A stretch of 64,000 bases of DNA. Source: FEN-1139 sp964396375. Its GTDB lineage: Bacteria > Myxococcota_A > Polyangia > Polyangiales > Polyangiaceae. This document shows positions 8,040 to 16,971 of this stretch, one piece after another; the first letter of the stretch is position 1, and every line of letters begins with the position of its first letter. The stretch covers positions 62,001-126,000 of the forward strand of contig CAYNEY010000002.1 of assembly GCA_964396375.1 (NCBI GenBank), in the 5' to 3' direction. The notes beneath the pieces are model-generated. The model ran no database searches. It was not told the origin of the DNA and saw only the letters and a program-made list of their open reading frames with translations. Made by a program: the position numbers and the translations under genes.

Positions 8040-9536
8040 ATGACGCTTCTACTAGTCCTCTACTTCGTCACCCTGCTCGCCCTCTGCACTTACGGTCTGC
8101 ACCGTGCCCATCTGGTGTGGCTGTTGCTGCGGCGGCGGCGCACGATCGCCGAACTCTCGCGGCAGATCGACGTCCCGGCCGAGCTCTTGCCGACAGTTAC
8201 CGTGCAGCTCCCCTTGTACAACGAGGCGACCGTGGCCGGACGACTGCTCGACGCCGTAGCGCGGCTTGATTACCCGCGGGAGCGCCTGGAGATTCAGGTG
8301 CTCGACGACTCGAGTGATGAGACCCGGCGGATCGCGGAGCGTAAGGTCGAAGAACTTCGGGCTCAGGGTCTTGATGCGGTGTACGTGCGGCGTGCCGATC
8401 GGCACGGTTACAAAGCTGGTGCTCTCGACTATGGGCTCCGCACGGCGCGGGGGGTGTTGGTAGCGATCTTCGACGCTGATTTCTTGCCGCAGCCGGGGTT
8501 CTTGCGGGCAGTGGTCGGTCACTTCACCGATCCGGGTATCGCGATGGTGCAGACGCGTTGGGGGCACATGAATCGCGACCAGGGGCTGCTTACGGGGATC
8601 CAGGCCATGATGCTCGACGGGCATCACCTGGTGGAGAACCAAGCGCGGTTCGGGGCGGATCGTTTCTTCAACTTCTCAGGTACTGGAGGGATATGGCGTC
8701 GAGAGGCCATCGACAGTGCCGGTGGGTGGCAGCATGACACCCTCACCGAGGATCTGGATCTCTCCTACCGTGCGCAGCTCAAGGGTTGGCGGTTCGTCTA
8801 CCGTGCAGACGTGGTGACGCCGTCGGAGCTTCCAGAGGAGATGTCAGCGCTGCGTGCCCAGCAGTTCCGCTGGGCCAAAGGAACGGTCCAGAGCGCGAGG
8901 AAGCTTCTGCCCATGGTGTTTCGTGCCGATATCGGTTGGAAGCGTCAGCTGGAGGCGGTTTTTCACATGACGCCGCATTTCGCCTATCCGCTGATGCTGC
9001 TGCTCACGGTGCTCTTGCTGCCGGCGCTGCTGCTGATGCCCGCCACCGATCTGCTCACGATGCTGGCGGTCGATCTTCCCCTGTGTGTGGGAGCAACCGG
9101 ATCGCTCATCACTTTCTACGCCATGGCCGAGCGCGCGCAGGGGCGGAGTGTGTGGTCGGCGGTGGCGAGGATGCCGGCCTTGATTGGCCTCGGGGCAGGG
9201 CTCGCGCCGCACCTCAGCCGCGCCGTTTATGAAGGCCTGACGGCGATGGCTGGGGAGTTCGTGCGCACCCCGAAGAAGGGCCAGAACCAGGGCCGGTACA
9301 GGCAGCGCGCCCAGCTCCCCCTCGCTGAGCTGCTGTTGGCGTTGGTTTCGAGCGCCGCCATCGTGGCGTCGATCGAGACGGGACACTGGTTTGCGACTCC
9401 CTTCGCAGCGCTGTTCACTTGGGGCTACGGCTACGTGGCGACTCGGGTGATCGTGGAGCAGTGGCAGTCTCGACGGGCCTCGCTGCTTCCTTCTGCGCCG
9501 GCCGTCGACTCGACGGAGGCGGCGGGCGCCGCCTGA
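8040..9536 (+). CDS. Processive membrane glycosyltransferase, family 2 (cellulose-synthase-like)
   Basis: 498 aa from the ATG at 8040, preceded by AAGGAC; a GTG at 7992 would add 16 residues unlike the family. One N-terminal membrane helix (LLLVLYFVTLLALCTYGL) precedes the GT-A domain with VLDDSS (D90), DADF (145-148), TEDLD (236-240) and the processivity motif QQFRW (274-278). Several membrane helices follow (MLLLTVLLLPALLLM and others). These D,D,D,QxxRW residues are those of inverting processive synthases such as BcsA, CsbB/GtrB-distant and glucomannan-type enzymes. It probably polymerises an exopolysaccharide from a nucleotide sugar at the inner membrane. There is no PilZ domain and no bcsB-like neighbour, so the product cannot be named. 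Confidence 0.93.
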   Translation: MTLLLVLYFVTLLALCTYGLHRAHLVWLLLRRRRTIAELSRQIDVPAELLPTVTVQLPLYNEATVAGRLLDAVARLDYPRERLEIQVLDDSSDETRRIAERKVEELRAQGLDAVYVRRADRHGYKAGALDYGLRTARGVLVAIFDADFLPQPGFLRAVVGHFTDPGIAMVQTRWGHMNRDQGLLTGIQAMMLDGHHLVENQARFGADRFFNFSGTGGIWRREAIDSAGGWQHDTLTEDLDLSYRAQLKGWRFVYRADVVTPSELPEEMSALRAQQFRWAKGTVQSARKLLPMVFRADIGWKRQLEAVFHMTPHFAYPLMLLLTVLLLPALLLMPATDLLTMLAVDLPLCVGATGSLITFYAMAERAQGRSVWSAVARMPALIGLGAGLAPHLSRAVYEGLTAMAGEFVRTPKKGQNQGRYRQRAQLPLAELLLALVSSAAIVASIETGHWFATPFAALFTWGYGYVATRVIVEQWQSRRASLLPSAPAVDSTEAAGAA

Positions 9537-9785
9537 CCTCCGGTTAGGCTCAGCTTCCAGGAGGATTCGAGGCCGTTCTGACCGGCTCGGCTTCCGAGTT
9601 CCTCATTTTTCCACGTTGCAAGGCGGACCCGCCTTATGGGGGCTGTCCGCCCATGGTTGGGGAAATCTGCGTTCCCCATGGACTTTTTCACAGTTCTCTG
9701 TACGATCGAGGGCAGTCTACTGGTGGCTGCCGGGCAGAGATTCCTGACAGCCGGAATCGGGGGAAGTTACCCGAGGGGGTCCAAG
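9537..9785 (+). promoter_or_regulatory. Leader region of ihfA with two potential hairpins
   Basis: No gene is seen in these 249 nt. Two inverted repeats stand out: AAGGCG-GACC-CGCCTT (9620-9635), and an interrupted stem in which CCAT (9651-9654) and GGGGAA (9659-9664) pair with TTCCCC (9672-9677) and ATGG (9678-9681). The first may terminate the glycosyltransferase transcript and the second may sit in the ihfA leader. No T-run follows either stem, so intrinsic termination is doubtful. Confidence 0.3.
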
Positions 9786-10160
9786 ATGACCAAAGCCGAC
9801 ATCGTTCAGACGATTTACAGCCGACTCGGTGGGTTCTCGAAGAAGGAGGCAGCCGACCTGGTCGATTTGGTGTTCGAGACCATCAAGGAGACTTTGGGTC
9901 GCGGGGAGAAGATCAAGATCTCCGGGTTCGGAAACTTCGTGCTGCGGGACAAGCGCAAGCGCCAGGGGAGAAATCCGCAGACGGGAAGCCCCATCGTTAT
10001 CACCGAGCGGCGGGTGCTGAGCTTCAAGGCCAGTCAGCTATTGAAGCAGTCGCTCAATGGTGAGCTGCCCGATGGGGCTGGGCCCCCACCGCTTCCAGGT
10101 GCTCACGCACGGGTCCATGGATCCGTGCATCAGCCGATGGCCTCGGTGGGCCGGGAGTAA
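9786..10160 (+). CDS. ihfA: Integration host factor alpha-type DNA-bending protein (HU/IHF family)
   Basis: 124 aa from the ATG at 9786, preceded by a good GAGGGGG Shine-Dalgarno. The family core is complete: MTKADIVQTIYSRLG helix, FSKKEAADLVDLVFETIKE, GRGEKIKISGFGNFVLRDK, and the DNA-inserting arm with GRNPQTGSPIVITERRVLSFKAS, where the NP dipeptide is the intercalating wedge. A 25-residue Pro/Gly/His-rich tail extends beyond the usual 95-100 residue length. IHF bends DNA in the nucleoid and at sigma-54 promoters. The next gene is a MerR-type regulator, the conserved ihfA-merR order of many Proteobacteria and Myxococcota, which supports the alpha-subunit assignment over plain HU. Confidence 0.93.
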   Translation: MTKADIVQTIYSRLGGFSKKEAADLVDLVFETIKETLGRGEKIKISGFGNFVLRDKRKRQGRNPQTGSPIVITERRVLSFKASQLLKQSLNGELPDGAGPPPLPGAHARVHGSVHQPMASVGRE

Positions 10161-10166
10161 GCCGTC

Positions 10167-10679
10167 TTGGGTCGACCCGATGAGAGCCAGTCGCTGTCGA
10201 AGCTCTACTACCGGATAGGTGAGGTAGCGCAGATCGTCGGGGTCGAGACGCACGTGCTGCGTTACTGGGAGTCCGAGTTTCCGATGGTGCGACCGCAGAA
10301 GTCGCGCTCGGGACAGCGGGTGTATTCGCGCAAGGATGTGGCGCGGTTGGTGAAGATCAAGCAGCTCTTGTATTCCGAGGGTTTCACCATCGCTGGCGCG
10401 CGGCAACGCCTACGTGCTCGCGACGAAGAGCCTGTCCCGGCTCGGGACGAGCAACCCGCGTCGATGGGACATCTGCGCACGGTGCTGCTCTCCGCGCGTG
10501 CCGAGGTGGTTGGGGCCTTGCAGAGGCTTTCCCACCTGTCCGAGCAGAAGGAGCACACAACGGGTCAGCCCAGCAGCGCGGAAGTGTCACAAGAGGGTGA
10601 TCCGCGCAGGGCCGACCAGCACGTCGAGACGGAGGCCCAAGTCGGGCTGGACGGTACTCCGAACGCTCGTAAGGGCTGA
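10167..10679 (+). CDS. MerR-family transcriptional regulator
   Basis: 170 aa, probable TTG start six nt after ihfA stops, with GGGAG upstream. The N-terminal winged helix-turn-helix is clear: YYRIGEVAQIVGVETHVLRYWE, then SRSGQRVYSRKDVARLVKIKQLLY and GFTIAGARQRL. The rest is a charged, low-complexity region without the cysteines of metal-sensing MerR proteins, so the effector is not predictable. Its position directly behind ihfA is conserved in many bacteria, where this gene is annotated as MerR/MlrA-like. It is probably cotranscribed with ihfA. Confidence 0.9.
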   Translation: MGRPDESQSLSKLYYRIGEVAQIVGVETHVLRYWESEFPMVRPQKSRSGQRVYSRKDVARLVKIKQLLYSEGFTIAGARQRLRARDEEPVPARDEQPASMGHLRTVLLSARAEVVGALQRLSHLSEQKEHTTGQPSSAEVSQEGDPRRADQHVETEAQVGLDGTPNARKG

Positions 10680-10753
10680 TATGAGTCGAGGGCGCTCCCT
10701 GGACGGCCACCGCGCCGGGTCCGAGTGAGGAGTCTCTGGACGGGGCTTCACGA

Positions 10754-10774
10754 GCGGGTTACGCATGAACCCGC
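10754..10774 (+). terminator. Possible hairpin after the MerR gene
   Basis: A perfect 7-bp inverted repeat, GCGGGTT / AACCCGC, with a 7-nt loop (ACGCATG) lies 75 nt after the MerR stop and 73 nt before ssb. There is no T-run, so it is at best a weak or factor-dependent terminator, or a processing site. Confidence 0.3.
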
Positions 10775-10846
10775 CTGTGTCCTCAGGGTGCCTTGGGTGC
10801 CCTGGACGAGATAGGTAGGGTCTTCTGGACCGGAGGATGAGCGAAC

Positions 10847-11308
10847 ATGGCTGATGGACTGAACCGCGTGATGCTGCTTGGCAACCTTGGAGCCGATCCG
10901 GAGTTGCGGTCGACGTCGGGAGGACAATCGGTGTTGAAACTACGGCTGGCTACGACCGAGAGCTATCTCGATCGCAACCGAGCTCGCCAGGAACGCACCG
11001 AGTGGCACAGCGTCACCGTTTGGGGTCGGCGCGCCGAGGCTCTCGCCAAGATCCTCTCCAAGGGCAGTCGCCTCTTCATCGAGGGAGGTCTCCGGACTTC
11101 GAGCTATGACGACCGCGAGGGCAACAAGAAGTACCGCACCGAGATCGTCGCCACCAACATCCTGCTCTGCGGCGGTCGCAGCGGTGGGGGAGGCGCTGGT
11201 CCACGCGATGAGTTCGAAGGCGGCGCGGCGCCGAGTTCCGGCGGCCCAGCCCCGGCTGCGGGGAGCTACGACGACGCCGACTACGGCAACGATGACTTCC
11301 CGTTCTGA
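10847..11308 (+). CDS. ssb: Single-stranded DNA-binding protein
   Basis: 153 aa. The OB-fold core shows LNRVMLLGNLGADPELR, LRLATTESY, RTEWHSVTVWGRRAEALAKI, KGSRLFIEGGLRT and KKYRTEIVATNILL. A Gly/Pro-rich linker leads to the canonical acidic tip DDFPF, which docks SSB to replication and repair proteins. Start ATG with GGAGGATGAGCG upstream. The 17 final bases overlap the start of the following SGNH hydrolase gene in another frame. Function: tetrameric coating of single-stranded DNA in replication, recombination and repair. Confidence 0.97.
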   Translation: MADGLNRVMLLGNLGADPELRSTSGGQSVLKLRLATTESYLDRNRARQERTEWHSVTVWGRRAEALAKILSKGSRLFIEGGLRTSSYDDREGNKKYRTEIVATNILLCGGRSGGGGAGPRDEFEGGAAPSSGGPAPAAGSYDDADYGNDDFPF

Positions 11309-12701
11309 GTGCTCGGGGCGCGTTGATGGAGTCGTCTCGCTGCTAGCGGCCCTCTTGTCGGTGGCCCTGGCAGTGACCTGTGCAGCCCAGGAGTTGATCG
11401 AGCCGGCTGTTCCGGCGGGCGCGGCTGCTCCCAGGGTAAAATCCTCGGTGGATCGGAGGCCGCTCGGTTCCTCCAGTCTAGACCGAACTCAGCCGGAGGG
11501 TGGCGCGAGCGTGCAGGCTCCGGTCGAAGCGGTCGCGCCGCTCGGTGCGTCGAGTCCTTCGCGAGAGGGGCCAAGGGAGGGGCTTTCTGCCGAGCAAGGC
11601 ACCGATGAAACGGGGGCCTTGCGTCGATTCCACGAGGCTCTCGCCGCTCTCGCCGAGGGGAAGCGCGGTGCGCCCCTGCGCATCCTCTGGCTGGGGGACT
11701 CACACACCGCAGCGGACACCATGACCCACGCCGTGCGCCACACGCTTGGGACCAGGGTCCCCCTGGGCGGTCCTGGCTACCTGCCGCTTGGACTGTCGCG
11801 GGCGCCCCATCATCTGGCCAGAGTGACCTCCACGGGCAGCTTCGAGATTGCCCCGCACCCACCGGCTCGCCGAGAGCGGGAAGCTGACGGTGTTTTTGGG
11901 CTTGGTGGGGTGCGTACGAGCGCCCGCGCCGGCGCATCGGTCAATGTGGCCTTGCTCTCCCCTCCCACGGGCGAACGCTCCCACTGCACGCTCGTCTACC
12001 GCGGTCGCGAGCCGGGAGCGCGGCTGAGCTTCTCTCACGGCGAGGCATCCCGCCTACTCGAGACAGGATGCCCCACAGCGGAGGTGGGAGGTCTCTGTCA
12101 TGTTCAGCTCACCGCCGCTGCGTCAGCCCCCTGTAGGCTCGAGATCAAGAGTGGACGGGTGCAGCTTTTCGGCATGTACGTCGAACTCGAGAGCCCCGGT
12201 TTGATCCTCGATACCCTGGGTATCAACGGTGCGCGTCTGGCTACGCCTCTGGCGTGGGACGAGGCGAGCTTCGTCCGCCAGGTTGCGCAACGAGAACCCG
12301 AACTCTTCGTGATCGCCTACGGAACCAATGAGGTCTTCGATGACTCCCGGCTCGCGCGGCACGCGACCGAAGCCGAGCGCCTGATCCGGCGCATTCGGCA
12401 GGGAGCGCCGGACGCCGACTGCTTTTTGGTTGGTCCCACCGCTGCCGGCCGTGGAGGGGAAGAGCGACGGGCGCGCGCTTTGGCCCTCGACCAGGCGCTG
12501 GGTGTGGTCGCCAAGCAGGAGGGTTGTGCGCATGGGAGCCCAGTCTCGTTGATCGAGGCGGATGGTGGCTTCGGGGCGTGGCTTGCCCGTCGTCCTGCTC
12601 TCGCGGCACCCGACGGGGTGCATCTCACCCCAGAGGGGTACCGCGTGGTGGGAGAACACCTAGGTCGGCTGCTACTTGGTGTTACGCGCCCCGTCGAGTA
12701 G
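11292..12701 (+). CDS. Secreted SGNH/GDSL-type hydrolase
   Basis: 469 aa from the ATG at 11292, which lies inside the last codons of ssb. An uncleaved or cleavable signal segment (VVSLLAALLSVALAVTCAAQ) is followed by a Pro/Ser-rich linker. SGNH block I is LRILWLGDSHTAAD, block III is FVIAYGTNEVFD and block V is APDGVHLTPEGYRVVGEHL, supplying Ser, Asn and the Asp-x-x-His pair. The protein is likely periplasmic or exported; related enzymes act on O-acyl groups of glycans. A GLGG sequence in the insert is shared with the convergent gene at 12672-14132, so the two are paralogues. The 3' ends overlap by 30 bp. Substrate unknown. Confidence 0.85.
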   Translation: MTSRSECSGRVDGVVSLLAALLSVALAVTCAAQELIEPAVPAGAAAPRVKSSVDRRPLGSSSLDRTQPEGGASVQAPVEAVAPLGASSPSREGPREGLSAEQGTDETGALRRFHEALAALAEGKRGAPLRILWLGDSHTAADTMTHAVRHTLGTRVPLGGPGYLPLGLSRAPHHLARVTSTGSFEIAPHPPARREREADGVFGLGGVRTSARAGASVNVALLSPPTGERSHCTLVYRGREPGARLSFSHGEASRLLETGCPTAEVGGLCHVQLTAAASAPCRLEIKSGRVQLFGMYVELESPGLILDTLGINGARLATPLAWDEASFVRQVAQREPELFVIAYGTNEVFDDSRLARHATEAERLIRRIRQGAPDADCFLVGPTAAGRGGEERRARALALDQALGVVAKQEGCAHGSPVSLIEADGGFGAWLARRPALAAPDGVHLTPEGYRVVGEHLGRLLLGVTRPVE

Positions 12702-14132
12702 TGCACGGAAGAGCCAGGTTCCGATCATGTCAGCGCCTACTGCCGTGGGATGGGTGAGGTCGGCCTGGCCGAGATCGCGCTTGACCCAGCGGGCCATGGA
12801 GCCACGGCCGCCCATGGCTTGATAGGTGTCGAAGAAGGCACATCCCACCGCCGCGGCCGCGCGACGCTGCTCTTCTACCAGGGGCTCGATGACCAAGAGA
12901 CTGCGCAGCTCATCCCCCTTCTTTTCTGCCCGATCCAGGGCCCCCACCACCAGGCAGCTCCGACCTGGCAGTGCTGCGCGGTGCTTCGCGAGCACGGCCT
13001 TCATACTCTCTTGATACTCCGCCATTGGGACCGCGAAACCATCGGCGCTTTCGTTGGCACCGAACTGGTAAACGAGCAAATCAGGGTTGCGCCAGCGCAG
13101 CTGCTCGGCAAAATGTGCCGGATCCTGCTTGTCGAGGAAGCGGATGCGCGCCCCTTGAATCCCGAGCGCGTCCAGCACCACCCCTGGCTGTTCCCTCTCC
13201 AGTACGAAGCCAAAGAGCCGAGTGATGCCTTCGAACGTCTGGAGTTCGAGCGTGTGTTCTCCGTCGGGGGCCGGGTAGCTTGCGGTCCTGAAGCGCTTCT
13301 CGGGACCATGGGTGTCGAGTACCGCGATCTCCTTGCCATCCAGGCGGATCCGCGCCTTTCCGCCCGCGGGCTCCTCCACGTAGGCTACCGTGAAGCGCGC
13401 CACATGCTTTCCGAGTTTGCCACGGGTCGAGGTGCCCACGCGGGCCAGAAGATGCGGCGGCGCGCGGAACGACACACCACCCAGCCCGTACCAACCGTCG
13501 CTGTTGAGCGGACCCACCACCCGACTCAACAGCCAACCGCTGGTAGCGTAGCGTGTGATGCCGTCGTGGTAGTAGGAAGGCCAGGCGTTGGCGATGAGGG
13601 TGAAACCGTGACCTGCGTCGCCGAAGCGCTCCTGGAGCTGGCGGCGCAGGCTGGAGGAGATGTAGTCGCTTGCCACCATCGAGTCGCCGAAGAACGCGAT
13701 GCGCGTGATCGCGTTTGCTTCGCGCCGTAGGGTGGCTTGGAGCGCCGCACGGAAATGCGCGAGCGCCTTCCCCGACGGATCCTCGAGGGGTCGGGGTGGG
13801 GGCTTGTCAGGCACCAGGGCATCCTCGGAGCGAGTCGGTGCGTTTTTGGGTGATGGCTCGACCGGGCCTCGAGCGGTGAGCGGCGTGTCGTGCATCGCCG
13901 ACAGCAGTGAGCCTTCGCTCTCTTCGGCCAGGGTGGCCTCCCCGACCGTGGTGACGTCTGGCGCCGGGGTTGCGGGCGTTGCCGTGGAGCTGTTCGCGCT
14001 TTCCGCCGAGAGGAGGCGAAGGGGGGCGAGCCACGGCACCTGCTCAGCAAGCAGCGCGAAGCCACCGACCAGAGCCGCCGCCAGCACTGGGCGAGACGAA
14101 AGGATCGCGAAGAGAGCGGGCGAGTCGGTCAT
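12672..14132 (-). CDS. Membrane-anchored SGNH/GDSL-type hydrolase
   Basis: 486 aa from the ATG at 14132, seven nt after the FHA gene ends. An N-terminal hydrophobic segment (VLAAALVGGFALLAEQVPWLA) looks like an uncleaved anchor, followed by a Thr/Pro/Ser-rich linker. Catalytic blocks: RIAFFGDSMVASDYI, LLVYQFGANESAD and QADLTHPTAVGADMI. It resembles the plus-strand gene at 11292-12701 in motif order and in the GWYGLGGVSFRAP insert, so one gene probably arose from the other by duplication. It shares a transcript with the double-FHA protein, suggesting kinase-dependent control of an envelope acyl-ester enzyme, which is inference. The 3' 30 bp overlap the convergent paralogue. Confidence 0.85.
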   Translation of the reverse strand: MTDSPALFAILSSRPVLAAALVGGFALLAEQVPWLAPLRLLSAESANSSTATPATPAPDVTTVGEATLAEESEGSLLSAMHDTPLTARGPVEPSPKNAPTRSEDALVPDKPPPRPLEDPSGKALAHFRAALQATLRREANAITRIAFFGDSMVASDYISSSLRRQLQERFGDAGHGFTLIANAWPSYYHDGITRYATSGWLLSRVVGPLNSDGWYGLGGVSFRAPPHLLARVGTSTRGKLGKHVARFTVAYVEEPAGGKARIRLDGKEIAVLDTHGPEKRFRTASYPAPDGEHTLELQTFEGITRLFGFVLEREQPGVVLDALGIQGARIRFLDKQDPAHFAEQLRWRNPDLLVYQFGANESADGFAVPMAEYQESMKAVLAKHRAALPGRSCLVVGALDRAEKKGDELRSLLVIEPLVEEQRRAAAAVGCAFFDTYQAMGGRGSMARWVKRDLGQADLTHPTAVGADMIGTWLFRALLDGARNTK

Positions 14133-14139
14133 CTTCGGC

Positions 14140-15660
14140 TCAGCGCGAGCAGCTGGCATCACCCAATTGCCGACAGAGCACTCGCAGGAGCCGCTTGTCA
14201 CTTTCGGTGGCCGTTCCTGCCTGGACCTTGGCGCGGAGCGCCTGCTTGGCGGCCAGGGCATCTTTGGCCGTGCCACTCACTCCAAGCTCGGGGTTGCCCG
14301 CCGCGGCCGTCTTCTTCTTGGTTGGGGCGGTGGTGGCAGTGGTGGTGGTGGGTAGCTTCGCCCGCGCGCGTCCGGTGCCTGCCGGCTTCTGATCGAGGGC
14401 GAACGACTGGGGATCGGAGGGAGCGCGGTCCAACAGGCTGAGAGCATTCCGTGCGATCTCGCGGCGCTCCGGATCGACGGTGGGGGTGCTCGCAATGGTG
14501 TCCCAGAGGCGGCGCTTGGTGTCCGCGGATTCAGTCTGATTCGCCTGATCGAACAGGGCATCCGCCCATTTCTGTTCGATCAACGCGAAGCGGGCATCGG
14601 CGGTTTCGGGGGCCTTGGGGGGGATGCCACCGAGGAGCTCATGCGCCTTCTCGATCTCGCCGTTTTCGAGCAGTCTTTGCGCTCGATCGAGCAGTGAGAG
14701 AGTCGGGGGTTCTGGGGTCACCATGGAGGCGCGCTCGGCGCTCGCGGAGGGGCGTTCAGGGCTCACGGAGACGCCGGTGCGAACTGGTAGCGGTGTCTTT
14801 TGATTGGTGACCGCCGCTACCACGAACAGCGACAGGCTGAGGAGCGCAAGTGTTCCCACCGCGAAGCGCGTGGTAAGCGACATGGTCGAGAACAGGTTGC
14901 GCAACCGGAGGCGGAAGGAAACGGGGCTGCCATCCTCCTCGACACCAAGCAGCTCGGAGAGCTGCGCCGCCTCCTCGGCGGTGCGCCGGTAGACTTCGCC
15001 TGCGGGGATGAACTTCAGCACCACGTCACCGAGCTCGATGAGATCGTGAGCATCGAGCAGCCCCCGACTCAGGCCAACGCCGTTGATGGTGAGACCGTTG
15101 GCGCTGTTCAGATCGACGAGTTCGTAGCGGCTCTCACCGAGTGGCGCGATCTCGGCATGGCGTCGACTGACCGAGGGATGATTGATGCAGATATCGGAGT
15201 CTTCGCCGCGGCCCAGCACCTGTCGGGTGCGACCGAGCAAGAACTCGTGCCCGATGGTCGGACCGAGCACCATCACCAGGCGGTCACACTGCGCGACCAG
15301 ATTCTGCGGACTGCTGGTCAGGGTGTCGGAGAGACGGGCGTTGCCCGGCAGTGCCGAGGCATCGAAGGTCTCATCGGTGTCGAGCTCGAGCCGGTAGTCC
15401 GCGATCTGAACCAGATCGCGTGGCGCCAACGCCACTGGCTCGGCGAGCCGCACACCGTTTACGAAACAGCCGTTATAGCTCGACTCGTCGACGAGGAACC
15501 AATGCTCATCCTTCTTCACGAGCTTCGCGTGTTTGCGTGACACGTTGCGCTCGGTCAGCCGGATGGTGTTGTCCTCGGTTCGACCCAGAGTGTACTCGTT
15601 GCGAACGAGTGGCACGACTGTCGATGAGCCTTGGTCGTCCTCGATCGTCAACTTCCACAT
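14140..15660 (-). CDS. Double FHA-domain membrane protein
   Basis: 506 aa from the ATG at 15660, with a GGGAG Shine-Dalgarno. FHA domain 1 (about 6-90) has NEYTLGRTEDNTIRL, RNVSRKHAKL and SSYNGCFVNG. FHA domain 2 (about 125-205) has RQVLGRGEDSDICI, HPSVSRRHAEI and NSANGLTINGV. Both keep the Arg, Ser-Arg-x-His and Asn residues that bind phosphothreonine. One membrane helix (FAVGTLALLSLSLFVVAAV, about 250-270) leads to a 230-residue extracytoplasmic helical part with a DpgA/TPR-like look. It probably reads phosphorylation by Ser/Thr kinases such as the one at 4833. It overlaps nothing and is followed seven nt later by an SGNH hydrolase. Confidence 0.92.
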   Translation of the reverse strand: MWKLTIEDDQGSSTVVPLVRNEYTLGRTEDNTIRLTERNVSRKHAKLVKKDEHWFLVDESSYNGCFVNGVRLAEPVALAPRDLVQIADYRLELDTDETFDASALPGNARLSDTLTSSPQNLVAQCDRLVMVLGPTIGHEFLLGRTRQVLGRGEDSDICINHPSVSRRHAEIAPLGESRYELVDLNSANGLTINGVGLSRGLLDAHDLIELGDVVLKFIPAGEVYRRTAEEAAQLSELLGVEEDGSPVSFRLRLRNLFSTMSLTTRFAVGTLALLSLSLFVVAAVTNQKTPLPVRTGVSVSPERPSASAERASMVTPEPPTLSLLDRAQRLLENGEIEKAHELLGGIPPKAPETADARFALIEQKWADALFDQANQTESADTKRRLWDTIASTPTVDPERREIARNALSLLDRAPSDPQSFALDQKPAGTGRARAKLPTTTTATTAPTKKKTAAAGNPELGVSGTAKDALAAKQALRAKVQAGTATESDKRLLRVLCRQLGDASCSR

Positions 15661-15727
15661 GACCGTACTCCCGCCAATCCTCGCACTATCCGACCGCCGT
15701 GCCAATGAAAGGCTGCAGGTGGTGCCG

Positions 15728-16897
15728 TCATGAGCTGAAGTTGGCCCCATCGGCCTTTGGCTTACCGGCCGCTCGAAAGCGCCGATCGCTCCACGAGAAG
15801 AGCCGATCGTGGAGAGAAGGGCGGAGACTGCGGAGCCGTGTGTTCTCTCGGCTGGGGCAGACACGGTTCGAAAGCACACTTATCACCGTCTGGCGTTCGG
15901 GGTCGCAGAAGAGGCTGGTGCCGGTGAACCCGAGATGGCCGAAGGTGGAGGGGCTGGCGCGCTCACCCATCACCGACTTCCCCGCGCTCCTCCGGTCGAC
16001 TCCTGCGCACAGTGAGCCACCGGGGCGAGGGGCGATCACGAAGCGGATGCTGTCTCCACACAGCCGCCCGAGGTGTCCTGCCTCGGCATCGAGCATGGCG
16101 GTTCCGAGTCCGAGGACCGCGCGCACCGTGCCGAAGGCCCCGGCATGGCCCGACATCCCGTGTCCCGTCAGCGCCCAAGCATTCTCGTCGTGCACCACGC
16201 CACGCAGTAGTCCACCTCGCTCGCTTACCACCTCGCTTGGCACAACACGGGCTCGGAAGCTCTGAGTGGTGCGCCACAGCGTGCGCGCAGAGCCAAACTC
16301 GAGAGCGAATGGCTCGACGATCCGTTGGCGGAGAGTGGTCTCGAGGGGCTCACCGAAGACCACCTCCAGCGCCGCCCCAAGGAGGATATACGACAGATCG
16401 CTGTAGACAGGTGGGTGGGCTTCGCTGCCTCGAGCACAGGAGCCCTCGCGCGTCCCGTTGGCAGCGCGCCTCAGCCACCGCTTTCGGCGGATCGCTCTTC
16501 CGCTCTGCCAGGTGTCGAACAGAGGCAAGTGGGGCAAGAGACCTGCGCGGTGCGACATCAGCGTTTCGAGGGTGGCAAAGGCAGCCCGGGTGTCTTTGAG
16601 CTCGGGCAAGAGTTCACCCAACCGCACGCTTGGCGCAGTGAGCCCTTCGGCCATCGCCATGGCGGCAGTCCAGGCCACGGGTACCTTGGTGAGCGAGGCG
16701 AGGTCGAAGATCGACTCGGCATCCACCGAGTTGGATGCGGCCGGCCAGAGGGTCCCCGCAGCGCCCCAGTGATAGGAGAAACCCGCGGGTTCTCGCTGGG
16801 CCACGCCGACGACGGCGGCCGGTGCTGCACCCAGCACCACGATTTCTGCGGCCAGCTGCTGGAGCTCAGGGTCGTTTTCGGGGTCACGCTCAACCAT
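15728..16897 (-). CDS. Serine hydrolase of the beta-lactamase/penicillin-binding fold
   Basis: 389 aa. The SxxK motif is SLTK (Ser68, Lys71) in SIFDLASLTKVPVAW; the second motif is Tyr165-Ser-Asp in PPVYSDLSYILLG; a third region GHGMSGHAGAFGT and GFTGTSLFCDP fits the His/Gly-rich end of EstB/class C-like hydrolases. No signal peptide is evident, which argues against a periplasmic beta-lactamase; esterase or peptidase activity is more likely. Start ATG follows GAGGCGAG. It is divergent from pilC and ends before the FHA gene. There is no sign that it has a role in antibiotic resistance. Confidence 0.87.
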   Translation of the reverse strand: MVERDPENDPELQQLAAEIVVLGAAPAAVVGVAQREPAGFSYHWGAAGTLWPAASNSVDAESIFDLASLTKVPVAWTAAMAMAEGLTAPSVRLGELLPELKDTRAAFATLETLMSHRAGLLPHLPLFDTWQSGRAIRRKRWLRRAANGTREGSCARGSEAHPPVYSDLSYILLGAALEVVFGEPLETTLRQRIVEPFALEFGSARTLWRTTQSFRARVVPSEVVSERGGLLRGVVHDENAWALTGHGMSGHAGAFGTVRAVLGLGTAMLDAEAGHLGRLCGDSIRFVIAPRPGGSLCAGVDRRSAGKSVMGERASPSTFGHLGFTGTSLFCDPERQTVISVLSNRVCPSRENTRLRSLRPSLHDRLFSWSDRRFRAAGKPKADGANFSS

Positions 16898-16910
16898 CTC
16901 GCCTCGAGTT

Positions 16911-16940
16911 TTGACCCGTAACCGGAAAAATCGCTAGAAT
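16911..16940 (+). promoter_or_regulatory. Sigma-70-type promoter for pilC-pilS
   Basis: TTGACC (16911-16916) and TAGAAT (16935-16940) are separated by 18 nt, one of the best housekeeping-type promoters in the window. Transcription would start near 16947, which excludes the ATG at 16942 and supports the ATG at 16972 as the pilC start, with GGAG at 16956-16959. Confidence 0.6.
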
Positions 16941-16971
16941 CATGGTTCGACCGTCGGAGTCCCAGACCAAC

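Noticed and set aside
10680..10846. A tRNA-Pro gene, often found after ihfA-merR
   Set aside because: No cloverleaf, CCA end or T-loop sequence was found; only a 7-bp hairpin is present.
15728..16897. Beta-lactamase resistance gene
   Set aside because: It has the SxxK fold but no signal peptide and lacks a clear class C third motif; general serine hydrolase is the safer call.
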